From Cytobacillus solani (GTDB lineage Bacteria > Bacillota > Bacilli > Bacillales > Cytobacillaceae), in assembly GCF_001420595.1 (NCBI RefSeq), contig NZ_LJIX01000006.1, positions 304,361 through 368,360 of the forward strand: a DNA stretch of 64,000 nt, read 5' to 3'. The notes beneath the pieces were generated by a model. It was not told the DNA's origin and searched no databases. It saw nothing but the letters and a program-made list of their open reading frames with translations. This document shows positions 1 to 10,174 of the stretch, piece after piece; the stretch's first letter is position 1, and each line of letters starts with the position of its first letter. The translations under genes were made by a program, and so were the position numbers.

Positions 1-286
1 AATAAATGAAAAAGCGAGTATAGAAAGGCTTAGAGTCAGCAAAGTAACTTTTTAGTTACATGAAAAAATGAGTATCCTACATCAACAAACTCTTCCGGGA
101 TGTAACTCACGATGGAAGTATTCTATTTGTATTTATCGTTTCAAGAGCTATAAAACAGGTTAAAATAAATATATGACTAGTAAATTTTTTAAAAGGTACG
201 CAAACACCCATTTATTCTATAAAATAAGAACTCACTGAGCCTTAGCTGCTAAGGATGAATCCATTACCCTAAAAGGAGGATTTTCA
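1..286. other. Non-coding left edge, upstream of yebE
   Basis: No convincing gene is seen. Two near-identical 16-bp stretches (ATGAAAAA..GAGTAT, starting at 6 and 60) lie 54 bp apart around a small palindrome (GTAAC/GTTAC, 45-59). A second palindrome, CCTTAGC-T-GCTAAGG, lies at 240-254 just before the yebE ribosome binding site. Their role is unknown. Confidence 0.5.
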
Positions 287-832
287 TTGCTCGAAAATAG
301 TTTTATAATGGTCGTGATAATTCTTGTGATCAATATCGTGTATGTTTCCTTTTTTACAATCAGGATGATTTTGACACTAAAAGGGCAAAGATATCTTGCG
401 GCATTCATTAGCACAATTGAAGTGGTCATTTATGTGATTGGACTTGGGCTTGTTCTAGATAATCTAAATGAAATAAAGAATTTGATTGCCTATGCCGTTG
501 GTTATGGGATTGGTGTCATAGTTGGCATGAAGATTGAGGAGAAGCTTGCGCTTGGTTATATTACTGTAAATGTGATTACGAAGGAATATGATAAAGATGT
601 TCCGAAGATGTTAAGGGATAAAGGGTATGGCGTAACAAATTGGGCTGCAAACGGTTTAGAAGGTGATCGAATGGCTCTGCAAATTTTAACGCCAAGAAAG
701 TATGAATTAAAGCTTTACCAAACAATTAAAGAGCTAGACCCAAAGGCGTTTATTATCGCATACGAGCCTAAAACGATTCATGGCGGTTTCTGGGTGAAAT
801 CAGTAAAGAAAGGAAAGTTGTTTCGTGAGTAA
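287..832 (+). CDS. yebE: YebE-like UPF0316/DUF2179-type membrane protein
   Basis: This 181-residue protein starts at TTG 287, with AAAAGGAGGA at 271-280 as ribosome binding site. The N-terminal part has about three hydrophobic segments (roughly residues 4-26, 37-56 and 62-80). A soluble C-terminal half of about 95 residues follows; in this family (UPF0316, B. subtilis YebE) it corresponds to the DUF2179 domain. The biochemical function is unknown. The gene overlaps the next one by 8 bp, so the two are probably translated together. The pair stands directly upstream of the purine operon, as in B. subtilis. The identification rests on remembered family sequence and on the order yebE-yebG-purE. 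Confidence 0.82.
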   Translation: MLENSFIMVVIILVINIVYVSFFTIRMILTLKGQRYLAAFISTIEVVIYVIGLGLVLDNLNEIKNLIAYAVGYGIGVIVGMKIEEKLALGYITVNVITKEYDKDVPKMLRDKGYGVTNWAANGLEGDRMALQILTPRKYELKLYQTIKELDPKAFIIAYEPKTIHGGFWVKSVKKGKLFRE

Positions 833-1031
833 GGAAAAACAGAAAATATTATTTGAGGTACAGGAAAATGAAACAATAGATATGTGCCTTGATCGAATAA
901 AAAAAGCTGGCTATATGCCTGTAAAAAGAACGGAGAAGCCGATTTTTGAAGAAATTAAAAATGGTGCGACTGTAACCTATGAACCAGTAGGCCGGCAAAT
1001 TATCTTCGAAGCGAAAGTTATCCAATCGTAA
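825..1031 (+). CDS. yebG: NETI motif-containing small protein (YebG-like)
   Basis: The product is a 68-residue soluble protein with GTG start at 825, overlapping the end of yebE by 8 bp. It carries ENETI at residues 14-18, the motif after which the NETI family is named, followed by a mixed charged stretch (about residues 22-60). The function is not known. It ends at 1031, right where the PurR box region of the purine operon begins, so yebE-yebG probably form their own short transcription unit. No terminator is visible between yebG and the purine promoter, and some read-through into the pur leader is possible. Confidence 0.8.
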   Translation: MSKEKQKILFEVQENETIDMCLDRIKKAGYMPVKRTEKPIFEEIKNGATVTYEPVGRQIIFEAKVIQS

Positions 1032-1074
1032 AACACGAACGATAGATGTATGACTTCTGTTAATGTTCGATTTT
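1031..1074 (+). promoter_or_regulatory. PurR box pair of the purine operon
   Basis: Two inverted half-sites with CGAAC (1036-1040) and GTTCG (1065-1069) at their cores fit the Bacillus PurBox consensus AWWWCCGAACWWT. The 13-bp boxes (1031-1043 and 1062-1074) are about 18 bp apart, close to the 16-17 bp usual for PurR targets. They lie immediately upstream of the -35 element. By homology, PurR would repress here and be released by PRPP. Confidence 0.75.
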
Positions 1075-1077
1075 AGG

Positions 1078-1107
1078 TTGACATGACTCATATAAAGTTG
1101 ATAAGAT
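1078..1107 (+). promoter_or_regulatory. Sigma-A promoter of the pur operon
   Basis: TTGACA (1078-1083) is followed after 18 bp by TAAGAT (1102-1107). It lies just downstream of the PurR boxes and about 27 bp upstream of the riboswitch, the expected arrangement for the pur operon. Confidence 0.7.
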
Positions 1108-1133
1108 GAATATAGAAGTTAAAAATGAACTGA

Positions 1134-1208
1134 ATACCCTCGTATAATAATGGGAATATGGCCCATAAGTTTCTACCCGATAACCGTAAATTATTGGACT
1201 ATGAGGGA
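1134..1208 (+). promoter_or_regulatory. Purine riboswitch (guanine class aptamer)
   Basis: The aptamer shows the conserved three-way-junction elements in order: TATAAT after the 5' P1 arm, AATATGGC in loop 2, GTTTCTACC in the junction, CCGTAAA in loop 3 and GGACTATG before the 3' P1 arm. P1 pairs CCCT (about 1137-1140) with AGGG (1203-1206). The specificity base in GACTATG is C, which in this family pairs with guanine or hypoxanthine; adenine sensors have T there. It should end pur transcription prematurely when guanine is high, acting alongside PurR. Confidence 0.96.
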
Positions 1209-1282
1209 AAGTCGATAAGCCCGGCGAATGAAGAAAGTTATCCAATTGAAGTATGGATACTCTATTCATTATGCTTATTTGT

Positions 1283-1334
1283 GCCCGGTCAGATTACTTT
1301 CTCTCATTGTAGAAAGAGTCTGTCCGGGTTTTTT
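1283..1334 (+). terminator. Riboswitch expression-platform terminator
   Basis: CCCGG (1284-1288) pairs with CCGGG (1324-1328), with an inner stem CTTTCTC/GAAAG, followed by TTTTTT at 1329-1334. It lies about 75 bp after the aptamer and is the expected off-state terminator of the pur leader. Confidence 0.85.
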
Positions 1335-1483
1335 ATATTGTACCGTAGATTAACGGGATGTAAGACCCCCACTTCAAGAAGTTGAGGGAACAAAAAATTC
1401 TAAGTGTGGGATCTAACAGCCGTAAATGCCCGGTTTCACTTTATTGAAAAATGATAGATTTATAGATGAACTGGAGGAGAATA

Positions 1484-1972
1484 ATGGTGACAAAAGTAGC
1501 TGTAATCATGGGAAGCAAGTCAGACTGGGAAACAATGAAGCATGCTTGCAAGGTACTAGATGAGCTCGAAGTGGGATACGAAAAAAAGGTTGTTTCCGCA
1601 CACCGCACTCCAGATTTAATGTTTTCATATGCGGAAAGTGCAAGAGGAAGAGGAATAAAGGTGGTTATTGCTGGAGCAGGTGGAGCTGCTCACCTTCCAG
1701 GAATGGTCGCTGCAAAAACAACCCTGCCCGTAATAGGGGTTCCTATTCAATCCAAGGCATTAAATGGTCTTGATTCTTTGTTATCTATTGTGCAAATGCC
1801 GGGGGGAGTTCCTGTAGCAACGGTAGCAATCGGAAAAGCTGGAGCAACGAATGCGGGATTGCTTGCTGCACAGATTATAGGTACACAAGATGCTATCATT
1901 GCTGACCGTTTAGAACAGAAAAGAGAGAATACAAAACAGGAAGTTTTAGAAAGTAGTGATGAACTTGTCTAA
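1484..1972 (+). CDS. purE: N5-carboxyaminoimidazole ribonucleotide mutase PurE
   Basis: PurE converts N5-CAIR to CAIR in de novo purine synthesis, using the product of PurK next door. I place the start at ATG 1484 (162 residues), because GGAGGAG at 1473-1479 sits correctly for it; an in-frame ATG at 1466 lies upstream of that site. Conserved family motifs are visible: GSKSDW at residues 10-15, SAHRTP at 38-43 and the glycine-rich [10 protein letters not shown] at 64-73, which binds the nucleotide phosphate. The length is normal for a bacterial class I PurE. It is the first gene after the riboswitch leader, and its 3' end overlaps purK by about 14 bp. Confidence 0.97.
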   Translation: MVTKVAVIMGSKSDWETMKHACKVLDELEVGYEKKVVSAHRTPDLMFSYAESARGRGIKVVIAGAGGAAHLPGMVAAKTTLPVIGVPIQSKALNGLDSLLSIVQMPGGVPVATVAIGKAGATNAGLLAAQIIGTQDAIIADRLEQKRENTKQEVLESSDELV

Positions 1973-3113
1973 TAAGGTCATTTTACCAGGCCAAACAATA
2001 GGGATTATTGGCGGGGGCCAGTTAGGGCGGATGATGGCGATTGCAGCCAAGGCCAATGGATTCAGAATTGCTGTGCTAGACCCCGCTGAGGATTCTCCGT
2101 GCGGGCAGGTTGCTGACTACAAGATTATTGGTGAGTATGACAGCCTTCATTCAATCCAAGAACTTGCAAAGATGAGTGATGTAATCACTTATGAATTTGA
2201 AAATATAAATGCAGAGGCTCTAAGCTGGTTATGCAGGAATGCCTATGTTCCACAAGGAACTGCTTTATTGGAAATTACTCAGGATCGCATACAAGAGAAG
2301 GCTGCTATCCAAAGTGCTGGCTTAGTGGTCGCACCATATGCCGTAATCGAAACGGAAGAGGCAATTTATGATAATATAGATAAGTTCGGGCTTCCAGCGG
2401 TATTAAAAACTTCCAGAGGCGGCTATGATGGAAAAGGTCAATATGTAATAAAAAGCAAAGAAGAGATAACAGAGGCAAAACAGCTTCTTAATCAAGGCAT
2501 ATGTGTTCTAGAAAAATGGATTCCCTTTGAAAAGGAGATTTCAGTAATTATTTGCCGAAACAGCAAAGCTGAAATAGCTGTGTTTCCAGTGGCAGAAAAT
2601 ATCCATAGAGAGAACATTCTTCATCAGACCATTGCGCCAGCAAGAGTAACAAGGCATGTTGAGGAACAAGCAGTACAAGCTGCTAAGCAGCTGGCAGAGA
2701 ACTTGGAACTCGTTGGAACATTAGCAGTAGAAATGTTCCTGACCAAAGATGGTCAAATTTACATTAATGAGTTAGCTCCAAGACCTCATAATTCAGGACA
2801 TTATTCGATCGAAGCTTGTGAAACTTCTCAATTTGAGCAGCATATTCGCGCGGTTTGTAATTGGCCGCTTGGACAAACGAGGCTATTAAAACCAGCAGTA
2901 ATGGTAAATATATTAGGAGAACATCAGCAAGGAATCATTGATCAGATTCCTTCATTGTCCGACTGGAAAATTCATTTATACGGTAAAGAAGAAGCCAAGT
3001 ATAAACGCAAAATGGGCCATGTCACGCTTTTACGTGATTCAGTTGAAGAGGCTTTGGCTGAAATGGAGAAAAGCAAGATATGGGCCGATGTGACAGAAAA
3101 GATCGGAGGATAA
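1959..3113 (+). CDS. purK: 5-(carboxyamino)imidazole ribonucleotide synthase PurK
   Basis: PurK uses ATP and bicarbonate to turn AIR into N5-CAIR, the substrate of PurE. The protein has about 384 residues and the ATP-grasp layout: an N-terminal pre-ATP-grasp domain with GGGQLGRM near residue 18, the glycine loop GGYDGKGQ near 155, and a metal-binding stretch ending in [12 protein letters not shown]. The start is either ATG 1959 or the GTG just before it (1956); neither has an ideal ribosome binding site, which suits translational coupling to the overlapping purE. purB follows after 3 bp. Confidence 0.96.
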   Translation: MNLSNKVILPGQTIGIIGGGQLGRMMAIAAKANGFRIAVLDPAEDSPCGQVADYKIIGEYDSLHSIQELAKMSDVITYEFENINAEALSWLCRNAYVPQGTALLEITQDRIQEKAAIQSAGLVVAPYAVIETEEAIYDNIDKFGLPAVLKTSRGGYDGKGQYVIKSKEEITEAKQLLNQGICVLEKWIPFEKEISVIICRNSKAEIAVFPVAENIHRENILHQTIAPARVTRHVEEQAVQAAKQLAENLELVGTLAVEMFLTKDGQIYINELAPRPHNSGHYSIEACETSQFEQHIRAVCNWPLGQTRLLKPAVMVNILGEHQQGIIDQIPSLSDWKIHLYGKEEAKYKRKMGHVTLLRDSVEEALAEMEKSKIWADVTEKIGG

Positions 3114-3116
3114 AAC

Positions 3117-4409
3117 ATGATTGAACGTTATACAAGACCAGAGATGGGGGCTATTTGGACAGAGGAAAACCGTTTTCAGGCATGGCTAGAAGTTGAAATT
3201 CTAGCATGTGAAGCTTGGGCAGAACTCGGTGACATTCCAAAGGAAGATGTCCAAAAAATCCGTGAAAAGGCATCATTTGATATTCAGCGAATTAAAGAAA
3301 TTGAGGAAGAAACGAGACATGATGTTGTTGCTTTCACGCGTGCCGTGTCAGAAACACTTGGTGAAGAGCGCAAATGGGTTCACTACGGTTTAACATCAAC
3401 GGACGTAGTAGATACCGCACTTTCCTACACAATTAAACAAGCAAATAACATTTTGTTAAAGGACTTAGAGCGTTTTGTTGAGATATTAAAAAATAAAGCA
3501 AAAGAGCATAAGCATACTGTTATGATGGGTCGTACACATGGGGTTCATGCGGAGCCGACTACTTTTGGATTAAAGCTTGCTCTTTGGTACGAGGAAATGA
3601 AGCGAAATCTTGAGCGTTTTAAAGAGGCAGCAGCAGGAGTAGAATATGGGAAGATTTCAGGGGCAGTTGGAACATACGCAAATATTGACCCATTTGTTGA
3701 AAAATATGTATGTGAAAAGCTCGGCCTGCAGCCTGCGCCAATTTCCACACAGACATTGCAGCGTGATCGTCATGCACATTATATGAGCACGATCGCACTC
3801 ATTGCGACTTCCATTGAAAAATTTGCAACTGAAATTCGCGGCTTGCAAAAGAGTGAAACGCGTGAGGTAGAGGAGTTCTTTGCAAAGGGCCAAAAAGGCT
3901 CATCTGCCATGCCGCATAAACGCAACCCGATTGGTTCAGAGAATATGACAGGAATGGCAAGGGTCATTCGCGGGTACATGATGACAGCGTATGAAAATGT
4001 AGCATTATGGCATGAGCGTGATATTTCCCATTCATCTGCTGAAAGAATCATTCTTCCGGATGCAACAATTGCATTGAATTACATGCTGAACCGATTTGGC
4101 AATATTGTGAAGAACTTAACGGTCTTCCCGGAAAATATGAAACGCAATATGGATCGTACACTTGGTTTAATCTATTCCCAACGTGTTCTTCTTGCACTAA
4201 TTGATAAAGGCTTAACTCGTGAAGAGGCATATGATACTGTTCAGCCTAAAGCAATGGAGGCATGGGAAAAACAAGTTCACTTCCGCAGTCTCATTGAGCA
4301 GGATGAAACAATCACGGCAAAGCTATCTTCAGCAGAAATTGATGATTGCTTTGACTATAACTATCATATCAAACATGTAGATACCATTTTTGATCGTTTA
4401 GGATTATAA
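3117..4409 (+). CDS. purB: Adenylosuccinate lyase PurB
   Basis: PurB acts twice in purine synthesis: it splits SAICAR to AICAR plus fumarate, and adenylosuccinate to AMP plus fumarate. The 430-residue protein is full length. It has the superfamily signature [10 protein letters not shown] at about residues 261-270, whose serine is in the flexible catalytic loop, and [10 protein letters not shown] near 140, which holds the catalytic histidine. The start at ATG 3117 lies 3 bp after purK, with GGAGG just before it. In B. subtilis purC follows closely; here a repeat and a terminator-like hairpin separate the two genes by 266 bp. Confidence 0.97.
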   Translation: MIERYTRPEMGAIWTEENRFQAWLEVEILACEAWAELGDIPKEDVQKIREKASFDIQRIKEIEEETRHDVVAFTRAVSETLGEERKWVHYGLTSTDVVDTALSYTIKQANNILLKDLERFVEILKNKAKEHKHTVMMGRTHGVHAEPTTFGLKLALWYEEMKRNLERFKEAAAGVEYGKISGAVGTYANIDPFVEKYVCEKLGLQPAPISTQTLQRDRHAHYMSTIALIATSIEKFATEIRGLQKSETREVEEFFAKGQKGSSAMPHKRNPIGSENMTGMARVIRGYMMTAYENVALWHERDISHSSAERIILPDATIALNYMLNRFGNIVKNLTVFPENMKRNMDRTLGLIYSQRVLLALIDKGLTREEAYDTVQPKAMEAWEKQVHFRSLIEQDETITAKLSSAEIDDCFDYNYHIKHVDTIFDRLGL

Positions 4410-4564
4410 GAAAAGCGGAAGCGCCTTGGTCATCGCCGTACAAACTGGAAGGACCGCGACTGAGATAAAGGAAACACGGTGAGCGAAAGCGAACCGATGT
4501 TGACTTATCATAGGGAGGGGGCTGAAGTTTGATAGGCGATAGGCGCTGGAGCTAGACAATTCTC
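4410..4564 (-). repeat. Dispersed structured repeat, family A, copy 1
   Basis: This element of about 155 bp begins directly after the purB stop codon. It is the reverse complement of 10000-10160 and of 41235-41397. Shared blocks include AAAGCGGAAGCGCCTTG, CGCCGTACAAACTGGAAG, GATAAAGGAAACACGGTGAG and GAGCTAGACAATTCTC. The ends are partly complementary (AGCGGAAGCGCC against GGCGCTGGAGCT), so the transcript can fold end to end. No transposase is present. It looks like a small non-autonomous interspersed repeat of the kind common in Bacillaceae intergenic DNA. Confidence 0.88.
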
Positions 4565-4602
4565 TAACTCCAAAGTTATATTTTCGTATCTAATAAAAAA
4601 TA

Positions 4603-4632
4603 AGAGGTAAGAGCATTTCTTACCTCTTTAAT
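4603..4632 (+). terminator. Terminator-like hairpin between purB and purC
   Basis: A perfect 10-bp stem AGAGGTAAGA (4603-4612) / TCTTACCTCT (4618-4627) with a 5-nt loop is followed by the weak run TTAATAAAAA. It lies inside the pur operon, so it could lower expression of the downstream genes. The short T tract makes its efficiency uncertain. Confidence 0.5.
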
Positions 4633-4675
4633 AAAAATAAAATTCCCAATCTTCTTAAAATAGGAGGCTTTCCAA

Positions 4676-5401
4676 GTGGAAAAAGGAACATTGTTATATG
4701 AAGGCAAGGCTAAAAAAATTTACGAAACAAACGATCAGCGTATTGTTTGGATTGAGTATAAAGATTCAGCAACTGCTTTTAACGGAGAGAAGAAGGCAAG
4801 CATTACCGGGAAAGGCCGTTTGAATAACGAGATTACTAGTTTGCTATTTTCGAAGATTCAAGAGCTTGGGATTGATTCCCACTTCATTAAAAAGGTTTCA
4901 GAAACGGAACAGCTTGTAAAAAAGGTAGAAATTATACCACTTGAAACGGTTGTCCGTAATATTTCCGCTGGAAGCTTTGCCAAAAGATTGGGAGTAGAAG
5001 AAGGCTCCCCACTCGTAAGGCCAATCGTAGAGTTTTATTTAAAAGATGATGTACTGGGAGATCCCCTTCTAACAGAGGACCATATTGAAGTCCTTCAGCT
5101 TGCCGGCAAAGATGACGTCGAAATTTTAAAAGAAAAGGCACTGAAAGTAAACGAAGTGTTATCTGATTTATTCAAAGAGCTAGGCATTCGCCTTGTCGAC
5201 TTTAAGCTTGAATTTGGGAAAGACCAAGATGGACATATTCTGCTAGCTGACGAAATTTCGCCTGATACGTGCAGGCTTTGGGATATTCAAACGAATGAGA
5301 AGCTAGATAAGGATGTATTCCGCAGAGACCTGGGTAATTTGACAGATGCTTATGAAAATATTCTAGCCAGACTGGGAGGCCAATCAGTATGTACAAAGTA
5401 A
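4676..5401 (+). CDS. purC: SAICAR synthetase PurC
   Basis: PurC joins CAIR and aspartate, at the cost of ATP, to form SAICAR. The 241-residue protein starts at GTG 4676 behind TAGGAGG (4661-4667). It begins with the typical LLYEGKAKKIYET and carries the later family motif near LADEISPDTCRLWD (about residues 188-201), which includes metal- and substrate-binding acidic residues. Although it belongs to the purine operon, it is separated from purB by a repeat and a hairpin. Its 3' end overlaps purS by 13 bp, so the following genes are tightly coupled. Confidence 0.97.
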   Translation: MEKGTLLYEGKAKKIYETNDQRIVWIEYKDSATAFNGEKKASITGKGRLNNEITSLLFSKIQELGIDSHFIKKVSETEQLVKKVEIIPLETVVRNISAGSFAKRLGVEEGSPLVRPIVEFYLKDDVLGDPLLTEDHIEVLQLAGKDDVEILKEKALKVNEVLSDLFKELGIRLVDFKLEFGKDQDGHILLADEISPDTCRLWDIQTNEKLDKDVFRRDLGNLTDAYENILARLGGQSVCTK

Positions 5402-5643
5402 AGGTATTCGTCACATTAAGAGAAAGTGTGCTAGATCCTCAAGGAACAGTAGTGAAAAGCTCGCTCCATTCGCTAAATTATCAGGAAGTTACAGATGTCC
5501 GTATCGGTAAATACATGGAATTGACGATTGAAAAGTCTGATCAGCCAATTGATGAAGCAGTGAAGGAAATGTGTGAACGTTTACTAGCCAATGTTGTCAT
5601 TGAAGATTACCGTTATGAAATTGAGGAGGCTGTTGCTCAGTGA
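5389..5643 (+). CDS. purS: Phosphoribosylformylglycinamidine synthase subunit PurS
   Basis: PurS is the 84-residue small subunit that bridges PurQ and PurL in the three-part FGAM synthase of Gram-positive bacteria. It starts with [19 protein letters not shown], the usual PurS beginning, and ends in the conserved region around [14 protein letters not shown]. The start ATG at 5389 lies inside the end of purC, with GGGAGG just upstream. The stop codon overlaps the purQ GTG start by 4 bp (GTGA). Together these overlaps suggest closely matched synthesis of the complex subunits. Confidence 0.97.
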   Translation: MYKVKVFVTLRESVLDPQGTVVKSSLHSLNYQEVTDVRIGKYMELTIEKSDQPIDEAVKEMCERLLANVVIEDYRYEIEEAVAQ

Positions 5644-6326
5644 GATTTGCGGTCATTGTTTTTCCTGGATCCAATTGTGACGTCGACATGTATCATGCCG
5701 TGAAGGATGAGCTTGGTGCTGAAGTGGAATATGTTTGGCATGACAGAGAAAGCTTAGATGAGTATGACGGCATTCTTCTTCCCGGAGGCTTTTCTTACGG
5801 GGATTACCTCCGCTCCGGTGCGATTGCTCGCTTTAGCAATGTAATGAAAGAGGTTGTGAAAGCCGCAGAAGCAGGGAAGCCAGTTTTAGGCGTCTGCAAT
5901 GGCTTTCAAATTTTATTAGAAGCAGGACTTCTGCCCGGTGCAATGAGAAGAAATGAAAGCTTGAAGTTTATTTGCCGCCAAGTAGAATTGACGGTTGAAA
6001 ATAACCATACGATGTTTTCGTCTGCATATGAAAAAAATGAAGTGATTACAATCCCTATCGCCCACGGTGAAGGCAACTATTATTGTGATGAAGAAACGCT
6101 GGCTAAATTGAAGGAAAACAACCAAATTGTTTTCACTTATAACGGCAGCAATCCAAATGGAAGTTTAGAAGATATTGCGGGTATCATCAATGAAAAAGGA
6201 AATGTTCTTGGGATGATGCCGCACCCTGAAAGAGCAGTGGATGAGCTTTTAGGAGGAGCAGATGGCTTGAAACTTTTTCAATCGATCGTAAAACAATGGA
6301 GGGAAGCACATGTCGTTAATGCTTGA
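5640..6326 (+). CDS. purQ: FGAM synthase glutaminase subunit PurQ
   Basis: PurQ is the class I glutamine amidotransferase that supplies ammonia to PurL. The 228-residue protein starts at GTG 5640. The catalytic cysteine lies in GVCNGFQ at about residue 86, and the His-Glu pair of the triad in MMPHPERA near residue 195. [11 protein letters not shown] near residue 11 and [14 protein letters not shown] near residue 46 are further family motifs. The gene overlaps purS by 4 bp and purL by 17 bp. The product acts as a complex with PurS and PurL in the cytosol. Confidence 0.97.
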   Translation: MRFAVIVFPGSNCDVDMYHAVKDELGAEVEYVWHDRESLDEYDGILLPGGFSYGDYLRSGAIARFSNVMKEVVKAAEAGKPVLGVCNGFQILLEAGLLPGAMRRNESLKFICRQVELTVENNHTMFSSAYEKNEVITIPIAHGEGNYYCDEETLAKLKENNQIVFTYNGSNPNGSLEDIAGIINEKGNVLGMMPHPERAVDELLGGADGLKLFQSIVKQWREAHVVNA

Positions 6327-8526
6327 ACCAAATCCAGAACAATTAAAGGCACAGAAGGTATACAAAGAAATGGGATTGTCGGATGAAGAATTTGCGATGA
6401 TTGAAAAGATTCTCGGGCGTCTGCCAAATTATACAGAAATCGGTCTGTTTTCTGTTATGTGGTCCGAGCACTGCAGCTATAAAAATTCCAAGCCAGTCTT
6501 AAAAAAGTTCCCAACTACCGGTGAGAAGGTACTCCAAGGACCGGGAGAAGGTGCAGGGATTGTTGATATCGGTGACGGGCAGGCTGTTGTTTTTAAGATT
6601 GAAAGCCATAACCACCCTTCAGCAATCGAGCCTTATCAAGGAGCGGCTACAGGAGTTGGCGGAATTATCCGTGATGTCTTTTCAATGGGTGCACGTCCTG
6701 TTGCTATGCTTAATTCCTTACGCTTTGGGGAGCTGGACAATGCACGTACGAAGTATCTGTTTAAAGAAGTGGTTGCTGGTATTGCAGGGTATGGAAACTG
6801 TATTGGGATTCCGACAGTCGGCGGGGAGATACAATTTGAATCAGCCTATGAAGGAAACCCATTAGTTAATGCGATGTGTGTTGGATTAATTGATCATAAG
6901 GATATTCAAAAAGGCCAGGCACATGGTGTTGGCAATACAGTGATGTATGTAGGAGCAAAAACCGGACGTGATGGAATTCATGGAGCGACTTTCGCTTCTG
7001 AGGAATTAACCGATCAATCAGAGGAAAAGCGTCCTGCTGTTCAAGTAGGTGATCCCTTCATGGAGAAGCTTTTACTTGAAGCGTGTCTTGAACTCGTGAA
7101 ATCAGATGCCCTAGTGGGTATTCAAGATATGGGAGCAGCGGGTCTGACAAGCTCATCAGCTGAAATGGCGAGTAAGGCAGGATCAGGCATTGAAATGAAT
7201 CTCGACCTTGTTCCTCAGCGAGAAACAGGCATGACTGCTTATGAAATGATGCTCTCTGAATCACAGGAGAGAATGTTAATTGTCGTTAAAAAAGGCAGGG
7301 AGCAAGAAATTGTGGATCTGTTCTCCAAGTACGAACTTGAAGCGGTAGCAATAGGCAGGGTTACAGATGATAAAATGCTTCGCCTTATCCATAACGGAGA
7401 AATCGTAGCAAATGTTCCTGCGGATGCTCTTGCAGAAGAGGCACCTGTCTACTATAAACCATCCCGTGAACCGGAATATTATCGTGAATTTCAAGCAATG
7501 GAAAATGAAATTCCTGCAGTTGCTGATTATAAGGAAACGCTGATCAAATTGCTTCAGCAGCCGACGATTTCAAGCAAAGAGTGGGTATATGATCAGTACG
7601 ATTATATGGTTCGTACGAATACAGTAGTTGCACCTGGATCTGATGCTGCGGTGATCCGAATTCGCGGAACACGGAAAGGTCTAGCAATGACAACGGATTG
7701 CAATTCACGTTATATGTACTTAGATCCAGAAACAGGCGGCAAGATTGCTGTCGCAGAAGCGGCTAGAAATATTGTTTGTTCTGGAGGAGAGCCTTTGGCT
7801 ATAACGGATAACTTGAATTTCGGCAGCCCAGAAAAACCGGAAATTTTCTGGCAGATTGAAAAATCAGCTGATGGAATTAGTGAAGCTTGCCGTATTTTAA
7901 ACACCCCTGTTATTGGCGGAAATGTATCTTTATATAATGAAACAAATGGAGCAGCTATTTATCCAACACCTGTTATTGGGATGGTCGGACTTGTTGCAGA
8001 TATAGAGCATGCGACAACTCAGAGCTTTAAATCAGCTGGAGATCTTATTTATCTGTTAGGAGAAACGAAGGATGAGTTTGGCGGAAGTGAACTGCAAAAG
8101 CTAACATATGGCAAGATATTTGGGAAAGCACCTGAGCTTGATTTAGAAAAAGAAGCCAAGTTCCAAAATCAAGTATTACAAGCCATTCGTGAGGGTCTGA
8201 TTGCTTCTGCTCACGATGTCGCTGAGGGTGGATTGGCTGTTGCTGCTTCGGAGAGTCTTATGGGTTCGGATGGCCTTGGAGCAAATATAAATATTGCAGG
8301 TAATACGGTATCTGCATTGTTCAGTGAATCCCAATCCAGATTCTTGCTATCAGTGAAAAAAGAGCATCAGCAAGCGTTTGAAAGCTTAGTAGATGCTAGG
8401 CTAATTGGAGAAGTCACAGATTTGCCTGTCCTTCAAATTTCTTCAGAGGAAGGGCTAGTGCTTGCCGAGCAGGTTGAAGTATTGAAAGAAGCCTGGAAAG
8501 GAGCAATCCAATGCTTGCTGAATTAA
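6310..8526 (+). CDS. purL: FGAM synthase catalytic subunit PurL
   Basis: PurL is the ATP-dependent synthetase that makes FGAM from FGAR with ammonia from PurQ. It is the small (738-residue) PurL type, which needs PurS and PurQ. ATG 6310 is preceded by GGAGGGA (6298-6304); a second ATG at 6319 is possible. Two AIR-synthase-like halves are seen. Motifs include [12 protein letters not shown] near residue 50, [20 protein letters not shown] near 97 and a glycine-rich ATP site further on. purF overlaps its end by 16 bp. Confidence 0.97.
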   Translation: MSLMLEPNPEQLKAQKVYKEMGLSDEEFAMIEKILGRLPNYTEIGLFSVMWSEHCSYKNSKPVLKKFPTTGEKVLQGPGEGAGIVDIGDGQAVVFKIESHNHPSAIEPYQGAATGVGGIIRDVFSMGARPVAMLNSLRFGELDNARTKYLFKEVVAGIAGYGNCIGIPTVGGEIQFESAYEGNPLVNAMCVGLIDHKDIQKGQAHGVGNTVMYVGAKTGRDGIHGATFASEELTDQSEEKRPAVQVGDPFMEKLLLEACLELVKSDALVGIQDMGAAGLTSSSAEMASKAGSGIEMNLDLVPQRETGMTAYEMMLSESQERMLIVVKKGREQEIVDLFSKYELEAVAIGRVTDDKMLRLIHNGEIVANVPADALAEEAPVYYKPSREPEYYREFQAMENEIPAVADYKETLIKLLQQPTISSKEWVYDQYDYMVRTNTVVAPGSDAAVIRIRGTRKGLAMTTDCNSRYMYLDPETGGKIAVAEAARNIVCSGGEPLAITDNLNFGSPEKPEIFWQIEKSADGISEACRILNTPVIGGNVSLYNETNGAAIYPTPVIGMVGLVADIEHATTQSFKSAGDLIYLLGETKDEFGGSELQKLTYGKIFGKAPELDLEKEAKFQNQVLQAIREGLIASAHDVAEGGLAVAASESLMGSDGLGANINIAGNTVSALFSESQSRFLLSVKKEHQQAFESLVDARLIGEVTDLPVLQISSEEGLVLAEQVEVLKEAWKGAIQCLLN

Positions 8527-9926
8527 AAGGATTGAATGAGGAATGTGGCATCTTTGGTGTTTGGGGACATCCTGAAGCTTCGCAAATTACTTATTACGGG
8601 CTTCATAGCCTGCAGCACCGTGGCCAAGAAGGTACAGGTATTGTTGTAACAGATGGTGTGAAATTGAAGGGGAAAAAAGGAGAGGGGCTTGTTTCAGAAA
8701 TTTTCACTTCTGAAGCGATTCAGGAACTGGAAGGAAACGCTGCTATCGGACACGTAAGGTATGCCACAGCAGGAGGCGGCGGTTATGAAAATGTCCAGCC
8801 GCTGCTGTTCAATTCTCAAAGCGGGAGCCTTTCTCTTTGCCATAATGGGAATTTAATTAATGCCACTGCATTACGGAGTCAGCTCGAGGCTCAAGGAAGC
8901 ATTTTTCAAACAAGCTCGGATACAGAGGTGCTGGCTCATTTAATTAAACGTGGAGGCTTCTCTTCCTTTAAAGATAGGGTGAAAAATGCACTATCTATGG
9001 TTAAGGGTGCTTATGCCTTTCTCATTATGACGGAAACAGAATTGATGGTAGCACTAGATCCGAACGGGATGAGACCACTTTCTTTAGGGAAAATTGGCGA
9101 TGCCTATGTTGTTGCATCAGAAACATGTGCCTTTGACATCGTTGGAGCCGAATTTGTGCGCGATGTGCTGCCGGGTGAATTGCTTATTATTGATGATCAA
9201 GGATTCCGTTCAGAAATGTTTGCATTTGCTTCTAATATCGCTATGTGCACAATGGAATATATCTATTTTTCTCGTCCTGACAGCAATATTAATGGAATTA
9301 ATGTTCATACAGCAAGGAAAAATCTTGGAAAACAATTAGCCATCGAGGTTCCAGTTGAGGCAGATGTTGTCACAGGTGTTCCAGATTCCAGCATATCGGT
9401 TGCGATTGGCTATGCCGAGGCATCTGGGATTCCGTACGAAATGGGACTAATCAAAAACAAATATGTTGGCCGTACATTCATTCAGCCTTCCCAATCGTTA
9501 AGGGAGCAAGGGGTGAAAATGAAGCTTTCTCCTGTTCGAGGTGTGGTGGATGGAAAAAGAGTCATTATGGTAGATGATTCCATTGTCCGCGGGACGACAA
9601 GCAGAAGAATCGTTTCTATGCTTAAAGAAGCAGGTGCAACAGAGGTACATGTATTAATTAGTTCACCGCCCATTAAAAATCCTTGTTTCTATGGGATTGA
9701 TACTTCTACAAAAGAAGAGCTGATTGCTGCTAACCATTCAGTTGAAGAAATTAGAGAGATAATCGGTGCAGATACACTCACTTTTCTTAGTGTAGAGGGC
9801 ATGGTAGAAGCGATTGGACGAAAGGAAGACGGGGAAACACGCGGCTCATGCCTTGCATGCTTTACTGGAAAGTATCCAACGGAGATCTACCCTGTCTCTT
9901 CAGAGGATAAGGTTCCTACTGTTTAA
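8511..9926 (+). CDS. purF: Amidophosphoribosyltransferase PurF
   Basis: PurF makes phosphoribosylamine from PRPP and glutamine, the committed step of the pathway and a feedback target of nucleotides. The 471-residue protein begins with an 11-residue propeptide ([11 protein letters not shown]) before Cys12, which becomes the N-terminal catalytic nucleophile after removal of the propeptide. The PRPP-binding motif [13 protein letters not shown] is near residue 350. Cysteines in AMCTMEY, KNPCFYG and SCLACFTG match the ligands of the [4Fe-4S] cluster known for the B. subtilis enzyme, so oxygen-dependent inactivation is likely. A strong hairpin follows the stop codon. Confidence 0.97.
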   Translation: MLAELKGLNEECGIFGVWGHPEASQITYYGLHSLQHRGQEGTGIVVTDGVKLKGKKGEGLVSEIFTSEAIQELEGNAAIGHVRYATAGGGGYENVQPLLFNSQSGSLSLCHNGNLINATALRSQLEAQGSIFQTSSDTEVLAHLIKRGGFSSFKDRVKNALSMVKGAYAFLIMTETELMVALDPNGMRPLSLGKIGDAYVVASETCAFDIVGAEFVRDVLPGELLIIDDQGFRSEMFAFASNIAMCTMEYIYFSRPDSNINGINVHTARKNLGKQLAIEVPVEADVVTGVPDSSISVAIGYAEASGIPYEMGLIKNKYVGRTFIQPSQSLREQGVKMKLSPVRGVVDGKRVIMVDDSIVRGTTSRRIVSMLKEAGATEVHVLISSPPIKNPCFYGIDTSTKEELIAANHSVEEIREIIGADTLTFLSVEGMVEAIGRKEDGETRGSCLACFTGKYPTEIYPVSSEDKVPTV

Positions 9927-9934
9927 TGACATAT

Positions 9935-9975
9935 GAAAAGGAAAGCGGCATTGGCAAGATGTCGTTTTTCTTTTC
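9935..9975 (+). terminator. Strong terminator-like hairpin after purF
   Basis: GAAAAGGAAAGCGGCAT (9935-9951) pairs over 17 bp, with a few G-T pairs, with ATGTCGTTTTTCTTTTC (9959-9975) around a 7-nt loop. The T run is in the 3' arm. It starts 9 bp after the purF stop, within the operon, and would be expected to end a fraction of transcripts before purM. Confidence 0.65.
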
Positions 9976-9999
9976 AAAAAGTGCAAAAACATAAAGTTG

Positions 10000-10160
10000 G
10001 AGAATTGTCTAGCGCAAGCGGACTATAACTATCAAACTTCAGGTCTCCTCCCTACGATAAGTCAACATCGGTTCGCTCACGCTCACCGTGTTTCCTTTAT
10101 CGAAAGGAAGAGCTCCTCCAGTTTGTACGGCGATGATCAAGGCGCTTGCGCTGTTCTTAT
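10000..10160 (+). repeat. Dispersed structured repeat, family A, copy 2
   Basis: This copy matches copy 1 in inverted orientation and copy 3 in the same orientation (GAGAATTGTCTAGC, ACTTCAGGTCTCCTCC, CACCGTGTTTCCTTTATCGA, CAGTTTGTACGGCGATGATC). Its ends carry a perfect 10-bp inverted repeat, AGCGCAAGCG (10011-10020) and CGCTTGCGCT (10142-10151). It sits between the purF hairpin and the purM ribosome binding site. Confidence 0.88.
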
Positions 10161-10174
10161 AGGAGGAAAATATA

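Noticed and set aside
1158-1385. Open frame of 75 codons in the pur leader
   Set aside because: It spans the purine riboswitch and its terminator and resembles no protein.
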